A stretch of 64,000 nt of DNA from positions 65,131-129,130 of the forward strand of contig JAEWJM010000024.1 in the NCBI GenBank assembly GCA_023386585.1, written 5' to 3'. A model generated the notes under the pieces. That model was not told the DNA's origin, did no database searches, and saw nothing but the letters and a program-made list of their open reading frames with translations. This stretch comes from Bacteroidota bacterium (GTDB lineage: Bacteria; Bacteroidota; Bacteroidia; Flavobacteriales; Flavobacteriaceae). Position 1 is the first letter of the stretch. Every line of letters starts with the position of its first letter. This document shows positions 44,983-53,417 of the stretch, piece after piece. A program made the translations under genes and the position numbers.

Positions 44983-46350
44983 TTCCCTGATTCCGTGAGT
45001 GTCAATCAGGTAAACAAGCGAGGCCATTGTAGCAGCTCCCAATTCAAGTTCCCTCTTGTTAACCGCATCAAAGCGATCATTTGCGGCATGATGATAATCA
45101 AAATACCGTTGCGAATCGGGACACAAACCTGCTTTCAGTATTTTGGGTGAAGTCAACGGGCCAATATCCGATCCGGGATGACCCGTTTGAAAGTAGTGAA
45201 TCAGGTAGGGCTCGAACAACGTTTTAAAATTTTTTACCAATTCAATATTTGCGGTGCTTCCCTCTAGTGAAAATCCTCTTGGGGTAAATCCGCCGCAATC
45301 GCTCTCCAGTGCAAATATGTGATTCTCATTGTTTTGTATTGAAAGTTCTTCGTACTTTTTCCCGCCACGAAGGCCGTTTTCCTCATTCATAAACAAAACT
45401 GCCCTGATCGTGTTTTTCGGTTTGTAGTTCATTGACTTCAGTAAATGAAGCACTTCCATGCTTTGCACCACTCCTGCGCCATCATCCTGCGAACCGTCGG
45501 CTAAATCCCATGAATCGAGATGTCCGCCCACAACCATGATCCATTCAGGATGTTCCGAACCTTTGATCTCACCTATCACATTATATGAAAGCACATCATC
45601 CAACTGCCTGCACGATTGCTTGAATCCGAATTTCAGCGACCGATTTTCCTTCAACATCTTGCTCAGCAGTTCTGCACCATTCGTACTGATCGCTGCAGCC
45701 GGAATACGCTGTTCTTCCGGCAAATCACCATTGCTCATCGATCCTGCATGCGGATAATCGTCCTGCCGTAGATTCATCGATCGCACGATCACGCCGACAG
45801 CGCCAAATTTGGCAGCCTGAAGCGCGCCACCGTAACGTTGGTCGACACATCCGCCATAAGAAGTAAACGTATCGACATTTTCCGGAGCCATCGGTCGGTT
45901 ATAAAACACGATTTTCCCCTTTACACTATTACCAAGGGCGGCGACTTCTTCAATTGAATGGACTTCCACCACCTCAGCGAGCAGTGCATTTTTGGGTGTC
46001 GCAACTGAACCTCCCAACGCGCAAATCGGCACCTGGATTTTCTTGTTTCCATTTTGGATATATGCCGTCTCCTTTGCGCCCCGTTCCCATTTCGGCACCA
46101 TTACTTCCTGCAAAAAAACGCGGTCGAGTCCGAGTGTCTCCATCTGCGCCTTTGTATATGCTACTGCTTTTTGAGCGTTCGCAGATCCGGAAAGCCTTGC
46201 CCCTATGTCATTCGACAGGTGATCGAGCCAGCTATAGCATTTGGAATTCGTCAGCGCATGCCGGTAAATTTCCTTCAGCGCTTGTTCGTCGGTTGTTTGT
46301 GAAAAGGCAGGAAATACCGATAATAGAAGTAATATCAGATTCTTTTTCAT
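44980..46350 (-). CDS. M28-family zinc aminopeptidase
   Basis: The 456-residue protein has a signal peptide (about 1-18, PAFSQ) and a PA-like insert. The M28 catalytic domain shows zinc ligands H and D in VVGGHLDSWDLADG, D in QDDGAG, E pair in FMNEENGLRGG, and the last His in YHHAANDRFD. It should cleave peptides in the periplasm or outside the cell. I chose the ATG at 46350; the in-frame one 30 bp upstream would enter the MFS gene. It overlaps neither neighbour. Confidence 0.9.
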   Translation of the reverse strand: MKKNLILLLLSVFPAFSQTTDEQALKEIYRHALTNSKCYSWLDHLSNDIGARLSGSANAQKAVAYTKAQMETLGLDRVFLQEVMVPKWERGAKETAYIQNGNKKIQVPICALGGSVATPKNALLAEVVEVHSIEEVAALGNSVKGKIVFYNRPMAPENVDTFTSYGGCVDQRYGGALQAAKFGAVGVIVRSMNLRQDDYPHAGSMSNGDLPEEQRIPAAAISTNGAELLSKMLKENRSLKFGFKQSCRQLDDVLSYNVIGEIKGSEHPEWIMVVGGHLDSWDLADGSQDDGAGVVQSMEVLHLLKSMNYKPKNTIRAVLFMNEENGLRGGKKYEELSIQNNENHIFALESDCGGFTPRGFSLEGSTANIELVKNFKTLFEPYLIHYFQTGHPGSDIGPLTSPKILKAGLCPDSQRYFDYHHAANDRFDAVNKRELELGAATMASLVYLIDTHGIRE

Positions 46351-46351
46351 A

Positions 46352-48130
46352 TTAATGTGTTGCGTCAACTTCAATGGCATCTACGTCAATATCTTGCTTG
46401 CGAAGTATCGATTTTACGGCAAATGCAAAGAAAAGCAGGTACGAAAAACAAATAACCGGAACAATATACGATGCATGGATTCCGATGATGTCGGACAATT
46501 TTCCCTGTATCGGCGGGATAATTCCACCGCCGAGGATCATCATCACGAGAAACGCCGATCCTTGGGCCGTATATTTTCCCAATCCGATAATCGATAGGCT
46601 GAAAATTGCCGGCCACATAATGCTGCATGCGAGTCCACCCGCCAGAAACGCATAAATCGCAACAGTTCCATCGGTCAGCAAACCGATTGCCATCGCCACA
46701 ATTCCCATTATTGCAAACACCAACAACGTTCTCGCCGGCTTATCCTTACACAAAAAGAAGGCGGCAATCTGCAAAATGATACAAACAATATAGTAATACA
46801 ACGGTGACATGTCCTGTTGCGCTAATGTATTTACTCCGATGATGACCGTAAATGCGATCAAGGGAACAATTACCAATGCCAACGATCGCTTGCTCATCGA
46901 CAAATTAAAAGCGCTGATCGCGCCTGCCCAACGTCCGATCATCAGGCTTCCCCAATACATCGAAACGTAAGGTGCGATTTGTGACGATTGATGCGCACCA
47001 AACGACGGCAGCTTCAATAGCTCACCAAGGTTGCTTCCAATCGCAACCTCAACGCCAACATAAGTGAATATGGCCAGCATTCCCAGGACAAGTTGTGGAT
47101 ATTGCATTGCGCCCCAACCAACACTTTTCTTGCGCGCACTCGCATTCGCGTATAGGAGTCCGCCTACTACAATAGCCAACGCGCCAAAAAGCCAGTACAT
47201 GCGTTCGCGCTCCAACGGGTGGCGAAGTGACTCCATTTCGGTTTCTTTATCGGATATTGAATTGTTGATCTGTGTCAGCTCTTTCGACGGATTCGGATAG
47301 GTTGCAGCTGCGAGATCCGACTTTATTGCGGAAATTTCTCTTTCGAGCGATTCGATCTTTAACGCCGAAGTGGTTTTATAACTGTTGAACACCGGCGCAA
47401 AAACCATTACCAGAAGCCCTGTCATCACCACCAAAATGAGCAGCGCCTTGTTTGCTTTTTCCATTGGTTCGATTGCAATTCCGGGCGGAACTTTCTTCGA
47501 AAACCAAAACAGGCCGGCGGCTGCAATAAATAATATTCCGACACCGATATAAAGCAGTATCACTTTATCCAATGGAAGCGCCGCGATCTGGTCGTCACTC
47601 ACGGCAGCTGTCGATCCGAAAAGTGCAAAAGCAATGATCAACGGCCCGATCATGGTTCCGAATGAGTTGATTCCACCGCCGAGATTGATCCTGCTGGTGC
47701 CTGTCTTTGGATCACCGAGCATCACCGCGAACGGATTTGCCGCCGTTTGCTGAAGTGAAAAACCAAGCGCCACGATGAACAATCCGACCAACATTCCGGT
47801 ATAAACGTTCGACTGCACGGCAACGATCATTGCGCCGGCGCCTAATGCCGAAAACAATAAGCCGTAAACAATGCTTTTCTTGTAGCCCCATTTACCAATC
47901 AAGTCCTTACCGTTCAGCGCACTATAGGCAAACAATATCAGCGCGCCAAGATAATACGCGGTGTAGAATGCAAAATCGATCAGCTGCGACTGGAACTGGT
48001 CAAGCGCGAATTTGTGCTTACAAAAAGGAATGAAGATGCTGTTTCCTGCAGCGATGAATCCCCAGAAAAAGAAAACGGTAATCAGGGTATAAAGCGCCGG
48101 GTAATTGGTTTTGGTGCTCGTAGCGGCCAT
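46352..48130 (-). CDS. MFS sugar permease of the FGHS (fucose/glucose) family with an inserted coil
   Basis: The 592-residue protein has the family's N-terminal PALYTLITVFFFWGFIAAGN and TAYYLGALI helices, and GGGINSFGTMIGPLII. A hydrophilic coiled segment of about 60 residues (253-310, ALKIESLEREISAIKSDLAA) sits between TM helices at about 229-247 and 312-329. The family usually has about 400-440 residues, so this one is about 150 longer. It ends 1 bp before the M28 peptidase start, so the two may be cotranscribed. The sugar is not evident. Confidence 0.85.
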   Translation of the reverse strand: MAATSTKTNYPALYTLITVFFFWGFIAAGNSIFIPFCKHKFALDQFQSQLIDFAFYTAYYLGALILFAYSALNGKDLIGKWGYKKSIVYGLLFSALGAGAMIVAVQSNVYTGMLVGLFIVALGFSLQQTAANPFAVMLGDPKTGTSRINLGGGINSFGTMIGPLIIAFALFGSTAAVSDDQIAALPLDKVILLYIGVGILFIAAAGLFWFSKKVPPGIAIEPMEKANKALLILVVMTGLLVMVFAPVFNSYKTTSALKIESLEREISAIKSDLAAATYPNPSKELTQINNSISDKETEMESLRHPLERERMYWLFGALAIVVGGLLYANASARKKSVGWGAMQYPQLVLGMLAIFTYVGVEVAIGSNLGELLKLPSFGAHQSSQIAPYVSMYWGSLMIGRWAGAISAFNLSMSKRSLALVIVPLIAFTVIIGVNTLAQQDMSPLYYYIVCIILQIAAFFLCKDKPARTLLVFAIMGIVAMAIGLLTDGTVAIYAFLAGGLACSIMWPAIFSLSIIGLGKYTAQGSAFLVMMILGGGIIPPIQGKLSDIIGIHASYIVPVICFSYLLFFAFAVKSILRKQDIDVDAIEVDATH

Positions 48131-48184
48131 ATTTGGTTAGTTTAGTGTTCCAAATATAGCAATTACACGCAATAAATATTTTAA

Positions 48185-49396
48185 TTATTTGCCGTCGATA
48201 TAGTCCTGCAGATACGAGAAACGTGGCGTCAGCTTCCCGTTTTCGGTAATTTTTGCACGGTCCAAAATTCCATCTTTGTCCCCGTTGAAGAACGCCGGAA
48301 TCACATGCTGCATGAACATTTCACCGAATCCTTCGCTCGCATCTTTGGGAAGTTCACATGGCAAATTGTCAACCGACATCACTACAATCGCTCCGGGATG
48401 GAACATGTCGACTTCACGGTCTTCCGAAGGCAGATACCCGAAGAAGGGTTCGGCTATCGTGGATGCCTTGATCGTACACGCGATCGGCCCGTTGACATCA
48501 CACGAAATATCGGCTACGACACGAATTTTATTTGTCGGCGATTGCAGCATTTCACGCGAAAGTATCACGGGCGCATCGTTTCCGCAGAAATGTCCCGCAA
48601 TAAAAATATCGGCAACTTTCGTGAATCGTTCAAAATCGGATTCGTAAAGTTTTGGGGTTTCGTAGAAATCATGCTTGTCCAACGCTGATGTCGGCGTGCC
48701 ATCGATGCGGCGGTTATAGTCGAGTACGTCAATTTGCGTATAAACCGGATCAGAGTAATTTTTGTTGAGAAAATCCTCAATGGAAACCCCTTTAATTTTC
48801 ATCGCATCAAGGATTTCACGCGCTCCGGATGCGACTTTTCCCTTGCCGGTAAGTACGATTTTTACCGGTGGAAGCGTAATTCTCCTAAGCCGCTCGACCA
48901 GCGCATCTTTTCCGTTAAGGGATTCCGCTTTTGGAAGATTGAAAAGCTCGTATTTGGTTCCGAAGGCACGGAAACCGTTGAACGCGCCAACGATCCCGGC
49001 ATATCGTCCGAAGCCGATCAGGCGGCGATGGCTTTCATCTACAATGGTTTCGTGGTCGTAAAGGTCGATTTTCTTGTCGATTATCGCCTGGAGCAACTTG
49101 CGGTTATGCGGCTGTTTTTTGATTGTATGCGAAAAGAAAAAGTATTTTTTGTGCGGAATCAGCGCGTCGATCGGCACTTCCTTAACACCGAAAAGCACGT
49201 CACAATCCGACACGTCCGAAACTACTTCGAGGCCTGCCGCAGCATACGCGCTATCGGGAAATATCCGGATATCCGAACTTTCGACCTTAATTTCCGCCTC
49301 CGGATGTTCCGCCTTGAGCCGAACCAGCTCTTCCGGGGTAAAAACAACTCTTCTGTCTGGCGGCGTCTTGCGTTCTTTAATGATTCCGAATTTCAT
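48185..49396 (-). CDS. Alanine dehydrogenase/PNT-like or saccharopine-dehydrogenase-like NAD(P) oxidoreductase
   Basis: The 403-residue protein begins MKFGIIKERKTPPDRRVVFT, the N-terminal domain of the AlaDH/PNT superfamily. It then has LYDHETIVDESHRRLIGFGRY and KIVLTGKGKVASGARE (nucleotide-binding region). SRRLIGFGRYAG and the overall length suit lysine-forming (LYS1-type) relatives. The substrate is not decided here. I chose the ATG at 49396; an upstream in-frame start adds 24 residues without reason. Confidence 0.8.
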   Translation of the reverse strand: MKFGIIKERKTPPDRRVVFTPEELVRLKAEHPEAEIKVESSDIRIFPDSAYAAAGLEVVSDVSDCDVLFGVKEVPIDALIPHKKYFFFSHTIKKQPHNRKLLQAIIDKKIDLYDHETIVDESHRRLIGFGRYAGIVGAFNGFRAFGTKYELFNLPKAESLNGKDALVERLRRITLPPVKIVLTGKGKVASGAREILDAMKIKGVSIEDFLNKNYSDPVYTQIDVLDYNRRIDGTPTSALDKHDFYETPKLYESDFERFTKVADIFIAGHFCGNDAPVILSREMLQSPTNKIRVVADISCDVNGPIACTIKASTIAEPFFGYLPSEDREVDMFHPGAIVVMSVDNLPCELPKDASEGFGEMFMQHVIPAFFNGDKDGILDRAKITENGKLTPRFSYLQDYIDGK

Positions 49397-49543
49397 ACTG
49401 TGATTTTTCAGCAGCAAAAATACGGCTTCAAAATGCGGTTTCAAAATAGGAACGCAAAAAAGCAGCAACCATAAAATATCGGCTCCTGCTTTTGTCTAGT
49501 TCATACAATAAAAAAGAAAATCCTGCAGTCGGTTATCCGCAGC

Positions 49544-49753
49544 TTATGCCGCCCTTCGGGTGCGAAGCATCATATCCTGCAGCGGTTCGTGGATGTCGAT
49601 GTTTTTCTCCTTCCAAAGTTCAGCTTTCAGGCTGTTCAGGATTTGCGCCCTTTCGGGATCGCTCAGATTGTGCAGCCGTTGGCGAAGCACTTCTGCAGTT
49701 GGAAACTTATACGGCGTACTTTTGAGTCGGTTGATTACATAATTCGCGTCCAT
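49544..49753 (-). CDS. Possible small helical protein
   Basis: The 69-residue frame starts MDANYVINRLKSTPYKFPTA and has an amphipathic, protein-like composition (SDPERAQILNSLKAELWKEK). It lies alone in the 565-bp space between two genes. No ribosome-binding site or terminator is clear. I do not recognise a family, and it may be spurious. Confidence 0.42.
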   Translation of the reverse strand: MDANYVINRLKSTPYKFPTAEVLRQRLHNLSDPERAQILNSLKAELWKEKNIDIHEPLQDMMLRTRRAA

Positions 49754-49936
49754 CTTATTTTGTTTTAAGTTGTTTTGTTATGCTAAATTATGTTGGGATG
49801 GGAGCTATTCTTTTACATAAATTTTGATAATTCTTACAAAATTACCCATAAAGGTCCATTACAAATCAAATGCGGACTGTTGAAAAGTGGTAGATATCTT
49901 CGGATTTTTTTGGCGAAACTGCCCTATGTGTTTATT

Positions 49937-49944
49937 TATATTTG
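49937..49944 (+). promoter_or_regulatory. -7 box before the serine hydrolase gene
   Basis: TATATTTG fits TAnnTTTG exactly. The start codon lies 18 bp further on. A TTTG at 49909-49912 is 24 bp upstream, a little far for a -33 element. Confidence 0.5.
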
Positions 49945-49962
49945 CGACTTATTGATTTTGAA

Positions 49963-51147
49963 ATGTCACGCAATCTCCCAATATACCTACTAACTTTCCT
50001 GCTTTTCTTGTCGTGTTCGCGCAACGGAAAAAGCGGATCGGATGAAATTAAGGACACGAGTACGATCATGAAACCTTATGAGCCGTCAAAAGCGGGCCTT
50101 AAAAAGGAATATGTTGCCTCAAAACGCGCTGGAATAGACCGTTTTTTCAAGAAAAACTGGAGACGCGAAGATGAAAATATCAGCTTTTTGGTAGCCAAGG
50201 AAGGCCATATCCTTTATGAAAAATATCAGGGTTATGCTGACAAGAAAAAGGGCACCAAAATTACGGCAACAACGCCGTTGCACTTAGCATCTGTAAGCAA
50301 GGTTTTGACCGCAACCGCAATACTGAAACTGATCAACTCGGGGAAAATCGACCTTGACCAAAAGGTAAATACGATCCTGGACGGTTTTCCTTATCCTAAA
50401 ATCACGATTAAAACATTACTAAATCATCGAAGCGGATTGCGCAATTATGCCTATTACGCCGACGACCGAAAAATTTGGGACCACCACAAACCGCTGCGCA
50501 ACCAGGATATTCTGGATCTCTTTATAAAGAACAAGACGCCGCTCGATTATCCAACCGACAAGAAGTTCACTTATTGCAACACCAACTATGCAATGCTGGC
50601 GTTGGTGATCGAAAAAATCACCGGAATGTCTTATGGCAAAGCGATGAAGAAGATGATCTTTGATCCGCTGGGAATGACGCACACCTTTGTTTTTGATTAT
50701 GACAAGGACCGCGGGAAGGTTGTTCCTTCATACAAGGCGAACAATGTGGAAATCGGAATCGACTTCCTGGATGCGGTTTACGGCGACAAGAACATTTACT
50801 CGACACCGCGCGACATGGTACGCTTTGATTATGCGCGTTACAACCCGGCCTTCCTCGATCCGAAGCTGATGAAGAAAGTCTACGTTGGCTACAGCTACGA
50901 ACACAAAGGCGAGAAAAATTACGGTTTGGGAATGCGGATGATCGATTGGGCAACCGGCCAGCACTTTTATTTCCACAATGGTTGGTGGCACGGAAACACC
51001 TCGTCGTATGTAAACCTGAAAAATGAGAAAGTGATGATCATGGCGCTTTCGAACCGGTTTACCAGCAAAACCTACCGTGTACGCTTCCTGGCGACGCTTT
51101 TTGGCGATTATCCGTTCAAAATGGATAAGGACGATCTTTTTGAATAG
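49963..51147 (+). CDS. Beta-lactamase-family serine hydrolase (lipoprotein)
   Basis: The 394-residue lipoprotein (TFLLFLSCS, Cys about 18) has the class C-type catalytic motifs. SxxK is S110-V-S-K113 in PLHLASVSKVLTATAI, the second motif is Y204-C-N206 in TYCNTNYAML, and a third-motif-like HNGWWHGNTSSY lies near the C-terminus. It may hydrolyse D-amino-acid peptides or esters in the periplasm. I chose the ATG at 49963 rather than a TTG at 49942. Confidence 0.88.
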   Translation: MSRNLPIYLLTFLLFLSCSRNGKSGSDEIKDTSTIMKPYEPSKAGLKKEYVASKRAGIDRFFKKNWRREDENISFLVAKEGHILYEKYQGYADKKKGTKITATTPLHLASVSKVLTATAILKLINSGKIDLDQKVNTILDGFPYPKITIKTLLNHRSGLRNYAYYADDRKIWDHHKPLRNQDILDLFIKNKTPLDYPTDKKFTYCNTNYAMLALVIEKITGMSYGKAMKKMIFDPLGMTHTFVFDYDKDRGKVVPSYKANNVEIGIDFLDAVYGDKNIYSTPRDMVRFDYARYNPAFLDPKLMKKVYVGYSYEHKGEKNYGLGMRMIDWATGQHFYFHNGWWHGNTSSYVNLKNEKVMIMALSNRFTSKTYRVRFLATLFGDYPFKMDKDDLFE

Positions 51148-51177
51148 CGAAAATAAACAGTCAACAGCTTATCGTGA

Positions 51178-51262
51178 AAAGCCGCGTTAGCGATTGAGGC
51201 GGCATCCTCGCAGCGCAGCGGAGAGATATAGCTGAGAGCGCGGCCCGAAGGGAACGCCCAAA
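51178..51262. repeat. Intergenic GC-rich repeat, copy 3
   Basis: The block GCCGCGTTAGCGATTGAGGC ... GCGGCCCGAAGGGAACGCCC (51181-51261) resembles copies at 4772 and 25618 by its 'gcggcatcct' and 'gatatagc' elements. It lies between the serine hydrolase gene and tmRNA. Confidence 0.5.
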
Positions 51263-51333
51263 CTATTTAAATTAATAGTTCAATAACTGCCCTGAAATCG
51301 GCCAACTTTAAAATATCTTAGTAATTTTTGCGT

Positions 51334-51341
51334 TATATTTG
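51334..51341 (+). promoter_or_regulatory. tmRNA -7 promoter box
   Basis: TATATTTG matches TAnnTTTG and lies 45 bp before the mature 5' end. That would leave a short leader removed by RNase P. No strong -33 TTG is seen. Confidence 0.5.
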
Positions 51342-51386
51342 CGCCTCAATTATTAATTATTAGCTATTAATTATTAATTGTTTTTT

Positions 51387-51784
51387 GGGGTCGACCGGTT
51401 TTGACAGCAAGTCGAATTGGGAAGTAAGCACGCCGAGAACCGGGACAGTTTCTCGTTAATCCAAAGTCCCAACACTTTTACACGGCGAAAATAACTACGC
51501 TCTTGCTGCTTAATCTGAATCATAGTAAGATGAGCCTCGCTCCTACAAGGTAGGAAAGCAGGATTCTCCTTGGAAGCCTTGGTTTGTGGCGGCCAGCAAA
51601 GGGGAACCGTAAAAATAAACCTAGGGATGGTTTTGCTCCGCGGCCATCCTGACAACTCAGGAGCTAAGCGCATGGTGGCCGTTCCCGGCCTTGCTTTGTG
51701 ACGAAAATCCAATCGGGAACTACGCGTGTAGAAAGCTTTGCAGTTGCTTGTTTGGACGGGAGTTCGATTCTCCCCGACTCCACA
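51387..51784 (+). ncRNA. ssrA: tmRNA (transfer-messenger RNA)
   Basis: The acceptor stem pairs GGGGTCG at the 5' end with CGACTCC at the 3' end, and the T-arm GGGAGTTCGATTCTCCC precedes it. The tag-coding stretch GGCGAAAATAACTACGCTCT at 51484 reads GENNYALAA and stops at TAA (51511-51513), the usual Bacteroidetes tag. tmRNA frees ribosomes stalled on broken messages and marks their products for proteolysis. Four pseudoknot regions probably follow the tag, though I did not model them. Confidence 0.95.
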
Positions 51785-51814
51785 TCAAGCGAAAATCCGG
51801 AAACGGATTTAAAC

Positions 51815-51853
51815 CTAAGAAATCCGCCAAGTTTACTTGAGCGGATTTCTTGG
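51815..51853 (+). terminator. tmRNA terminator hairpin
   Basis: AAGAAATCCGC ... GCGGATTTCTT is an 11-bp perfect stem with a 13-nt loop, about 30 bp past the tmRNA 3' end. It is followed by a short T-rich tract (GGTTTAAA). Confidence 0.65.
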
Positions 51854-51861
51854 TTTAAAGA

Positions 51862-51934
51862 CGTCTGTCTTTGAAAAAGACGGCGGATTTTCATTTGCAG
51901 GAGCGGAACGGCGGAGAACAGCGCAGCTAATCTC
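51862..51934. repeat. Post-tmRNA repeat, copy A
   Basis: This copy of about 73 bp runs from GTCTGTCTTTGAAAAAGACG to GCGCAGCTAATCTC. It is non-coding. Copies B (51990-52065) and C (52132-52205) share the same order of blocks, with 55-67 bp of different sequence between copies. Confidence 0.75.
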
Positions 51935-51989
51935 CCCCGAAATTCTCCGTTTCGAGGATAAAATGAATTGATTCGGATTATTTGTTTAA

Positions 51990-52065
51990 GTCCGGCCATC
52001 TTTGAAAAAGACGGCGGATTTTCATTTGCAGAAGCGGAACGGCGGCGAACAGCGAAGCTAATCTC
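51990..52065. repeat. Post-tmRNA repeat, copy B
   Basis: The copy starts GTCCGGCCATCTTTGAAAAA and ends GCGAAGCTAATCTC. Most positions match copies A and C. The stretch 51785-52267, about 480 bp without a gene, is filled by these three copies and unique spacers. Confidence 0.75.
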
Positions 52066-52131
52066 ACCGACAAATTTATCCGGATTGGAGAAAAACATTG
52101 TTCAATATAGTCCGCTGATTTTGTCGTTTAA

Positions 52132-52205
52132 GTCCGCCCATCTTTGAAAAAGACGGCGAATTTTCATTTGCAGGAGCGGCACGGCGGAGAACAGCGCAGC
52201 TAATC
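52132..52205. repeat. Post-tmRNA repeat, copy C
   Basis: The copy starts GTCCGCCCATCTTTGAAAAA and ends GCGCAGCTAATCTC. Differences from A and B are few and scattered, as expected for dispersed non-coding repeats. Confidence 0.75.
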
Positions 52206-52267
52206 TCGCCGAAAATTCAGCCGTTTGTAATTACGAAACATCCACTGCTGTTGAACGGTCGATTTTT

Positions 52268-52573
52268 CTAAGCCTTTTCTGCATTCGAGATTACCCTGAT
52301 TAGCTCGTCTTTAGGGAGTACGCCCGACTGCCGCCAAACCTGCTTTCCGTTTACAAAAAGCATCATTGTTGGCACGCCGCGCACCTGATACTGCTGCGCC
52401 AGCGGTTGGTTTTTATCGACGTCAATCTTGATGATCGACACCTTATCGCCCAAGCTTTCCTTTACCTCTTTAAGAATCGGCGCGAGTGATTGGCACGGCC
52501 CGCACCAAGTCGCGAAGAAGTCCACCAACACCGGTTTATCCGAATTAATAATGTCATTGAAACTGCTGTTCAT
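52268..52573 (-). CDS. trxA: Thioredoxin TrxA
   Basis: The 101-residue cytoplasmic thioredoxin has C24 and C27 in DFFATWCGPCQSLAPIL and the cis-proline segment RGVPTMMLFVNGK. No signal peptide is seen. It reduces disulfides using thioredoxin reductase. It stands alone and faces the post-tmRNA repeats. Confidence 0.93.
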   Translation of the reverse strand: MNSSFNDIINSDKPVLVDFFATWCGPCQSLAPILKEVKESLGDKVSIIKIDVDKNQPLAQQYQVRGVPTMMLFVNGKQVWRQSGVLPKDELIRVISNAEKA

Positions 52574-52689
52574 CTGCTTGATTTTTTGGCGTTTGAAGTT
52601 ACGAAATCAGCGCCGTAATTGCAAGCCGAATCCGATATTACTTCTGCCTATTTTGTTAACTTAGCTTCCGAAACATTTACAACAATCCC

Positions 52690-53220
52690 ATGAATGTCAT
52701 CATCATCCTACTGTCTATTTTCGCTGCAATCGTCCTTTTGGTTCTGCTGATTGGAATGTTTTCCCGAAAGGAATACGACATCAGGCGCGAAGTTATAATC
52801 GATGTACCATTGCGTAACGTCTACGACTACCTTCGACATCTCAAAAACCAGGATAACTTTAATAAATGGGTCATGGCCGATCCGGGAATGAAGCGGGAAT
52901 TTCACGGCATTGACGGAACCGTTGGATTTGTTTATGCCTGGAGCGGAAAAAAAGGCGGCGCCGGCCAACAGGAGATCAAGAATCTGGTGCAGGATGAAAA
53001 AATTGAAACTGAAGTCCGCTTTATCCGTCCGTTCAAAGCGATTGCCTATGCCGATTATATCATCAGGCCGCTGTCGGCGACACAAACAGCCGTTGTATGG
53101 ACGAACCGGAACCGAATGCAATATCCGTTGAACAGTATGATCACGGTGATCGAAAAAATGCTGGCCAGAGATATGGATTCCAGCTTAGCAACTTTAAAGC
53201 GAATCCTCGAAAAGCATTGA
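52690..53220 (+). CDS. SRPBCC (START-like) family protein with N-terminal TM helix
   Basis: The 176-residue protein has a TM helix (about 3-23) and a polyketide-cyclase/SRPBCC-like body: REVIIDVPLRNVYDYLRHLK, NKWVMADPGMKREFHGIDG and GFVYAWSGKKGGAGQQEIKN. This fold binds hydrophobic ligands; the ligand is unknown. Confidence 0.8.
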   Translation: MNVIIILLSIFAAIVLLVLLIGMFSRKEYDIRREVIIDVPLRNVYDYLRHLKNQDNFNKWVMADPGMKREFHGIDGTVGFVYAWSGKKGGAGQQEIKNLVQDEKIETEVRFIRPFKAIAYADYIIRPLSATQTAVVWTNRNRMQYPLNSMITVIEKMLARDMDSSLATLKRILEKH

Positions 53221-53251
53221 CGTCGATGGTCGTTTGGGAAACATCCGGTTC

Positions 53252-53333
53252 GATGCGTTAGGGATAGAAGCGCAAATCTTTTTTACGGCTTCGGCGAAAA
53301 AAAATTGCAGCGGATAGCCCGGCCGAAGGCAAC
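53252..53333. repeat. Intergenic GC-rich repeat, copy 4
   Basis: The block begins GCGTTAGGGATAGAAGCG and ends GCCCGGCCGAAGGCAACGCC, and TTAGGG pairs with CCCTAA at its ends. It shares AGCGGATAGCCCGGCCGAAGG-type core blocks with copy 3. It lies in the 197-bp spacer before the recombinase. Confidence 0.5.
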
Positions 53334-53417
53334 GCCCTAATCCTATTAAAACTGCGGGAAAACCGCATCATTGTCTGCGCTCCTGCGTTTACCTTAGCGC
53401 TTCAGGTTGCCATTCTT

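Noticed and set aside
51664..52098. Protein gene on the minus strand across the tmRNA 3' end
   Set aside because: The frame runs through tmRNA and the non-coding 75-bp repeats, so it is a shadow.
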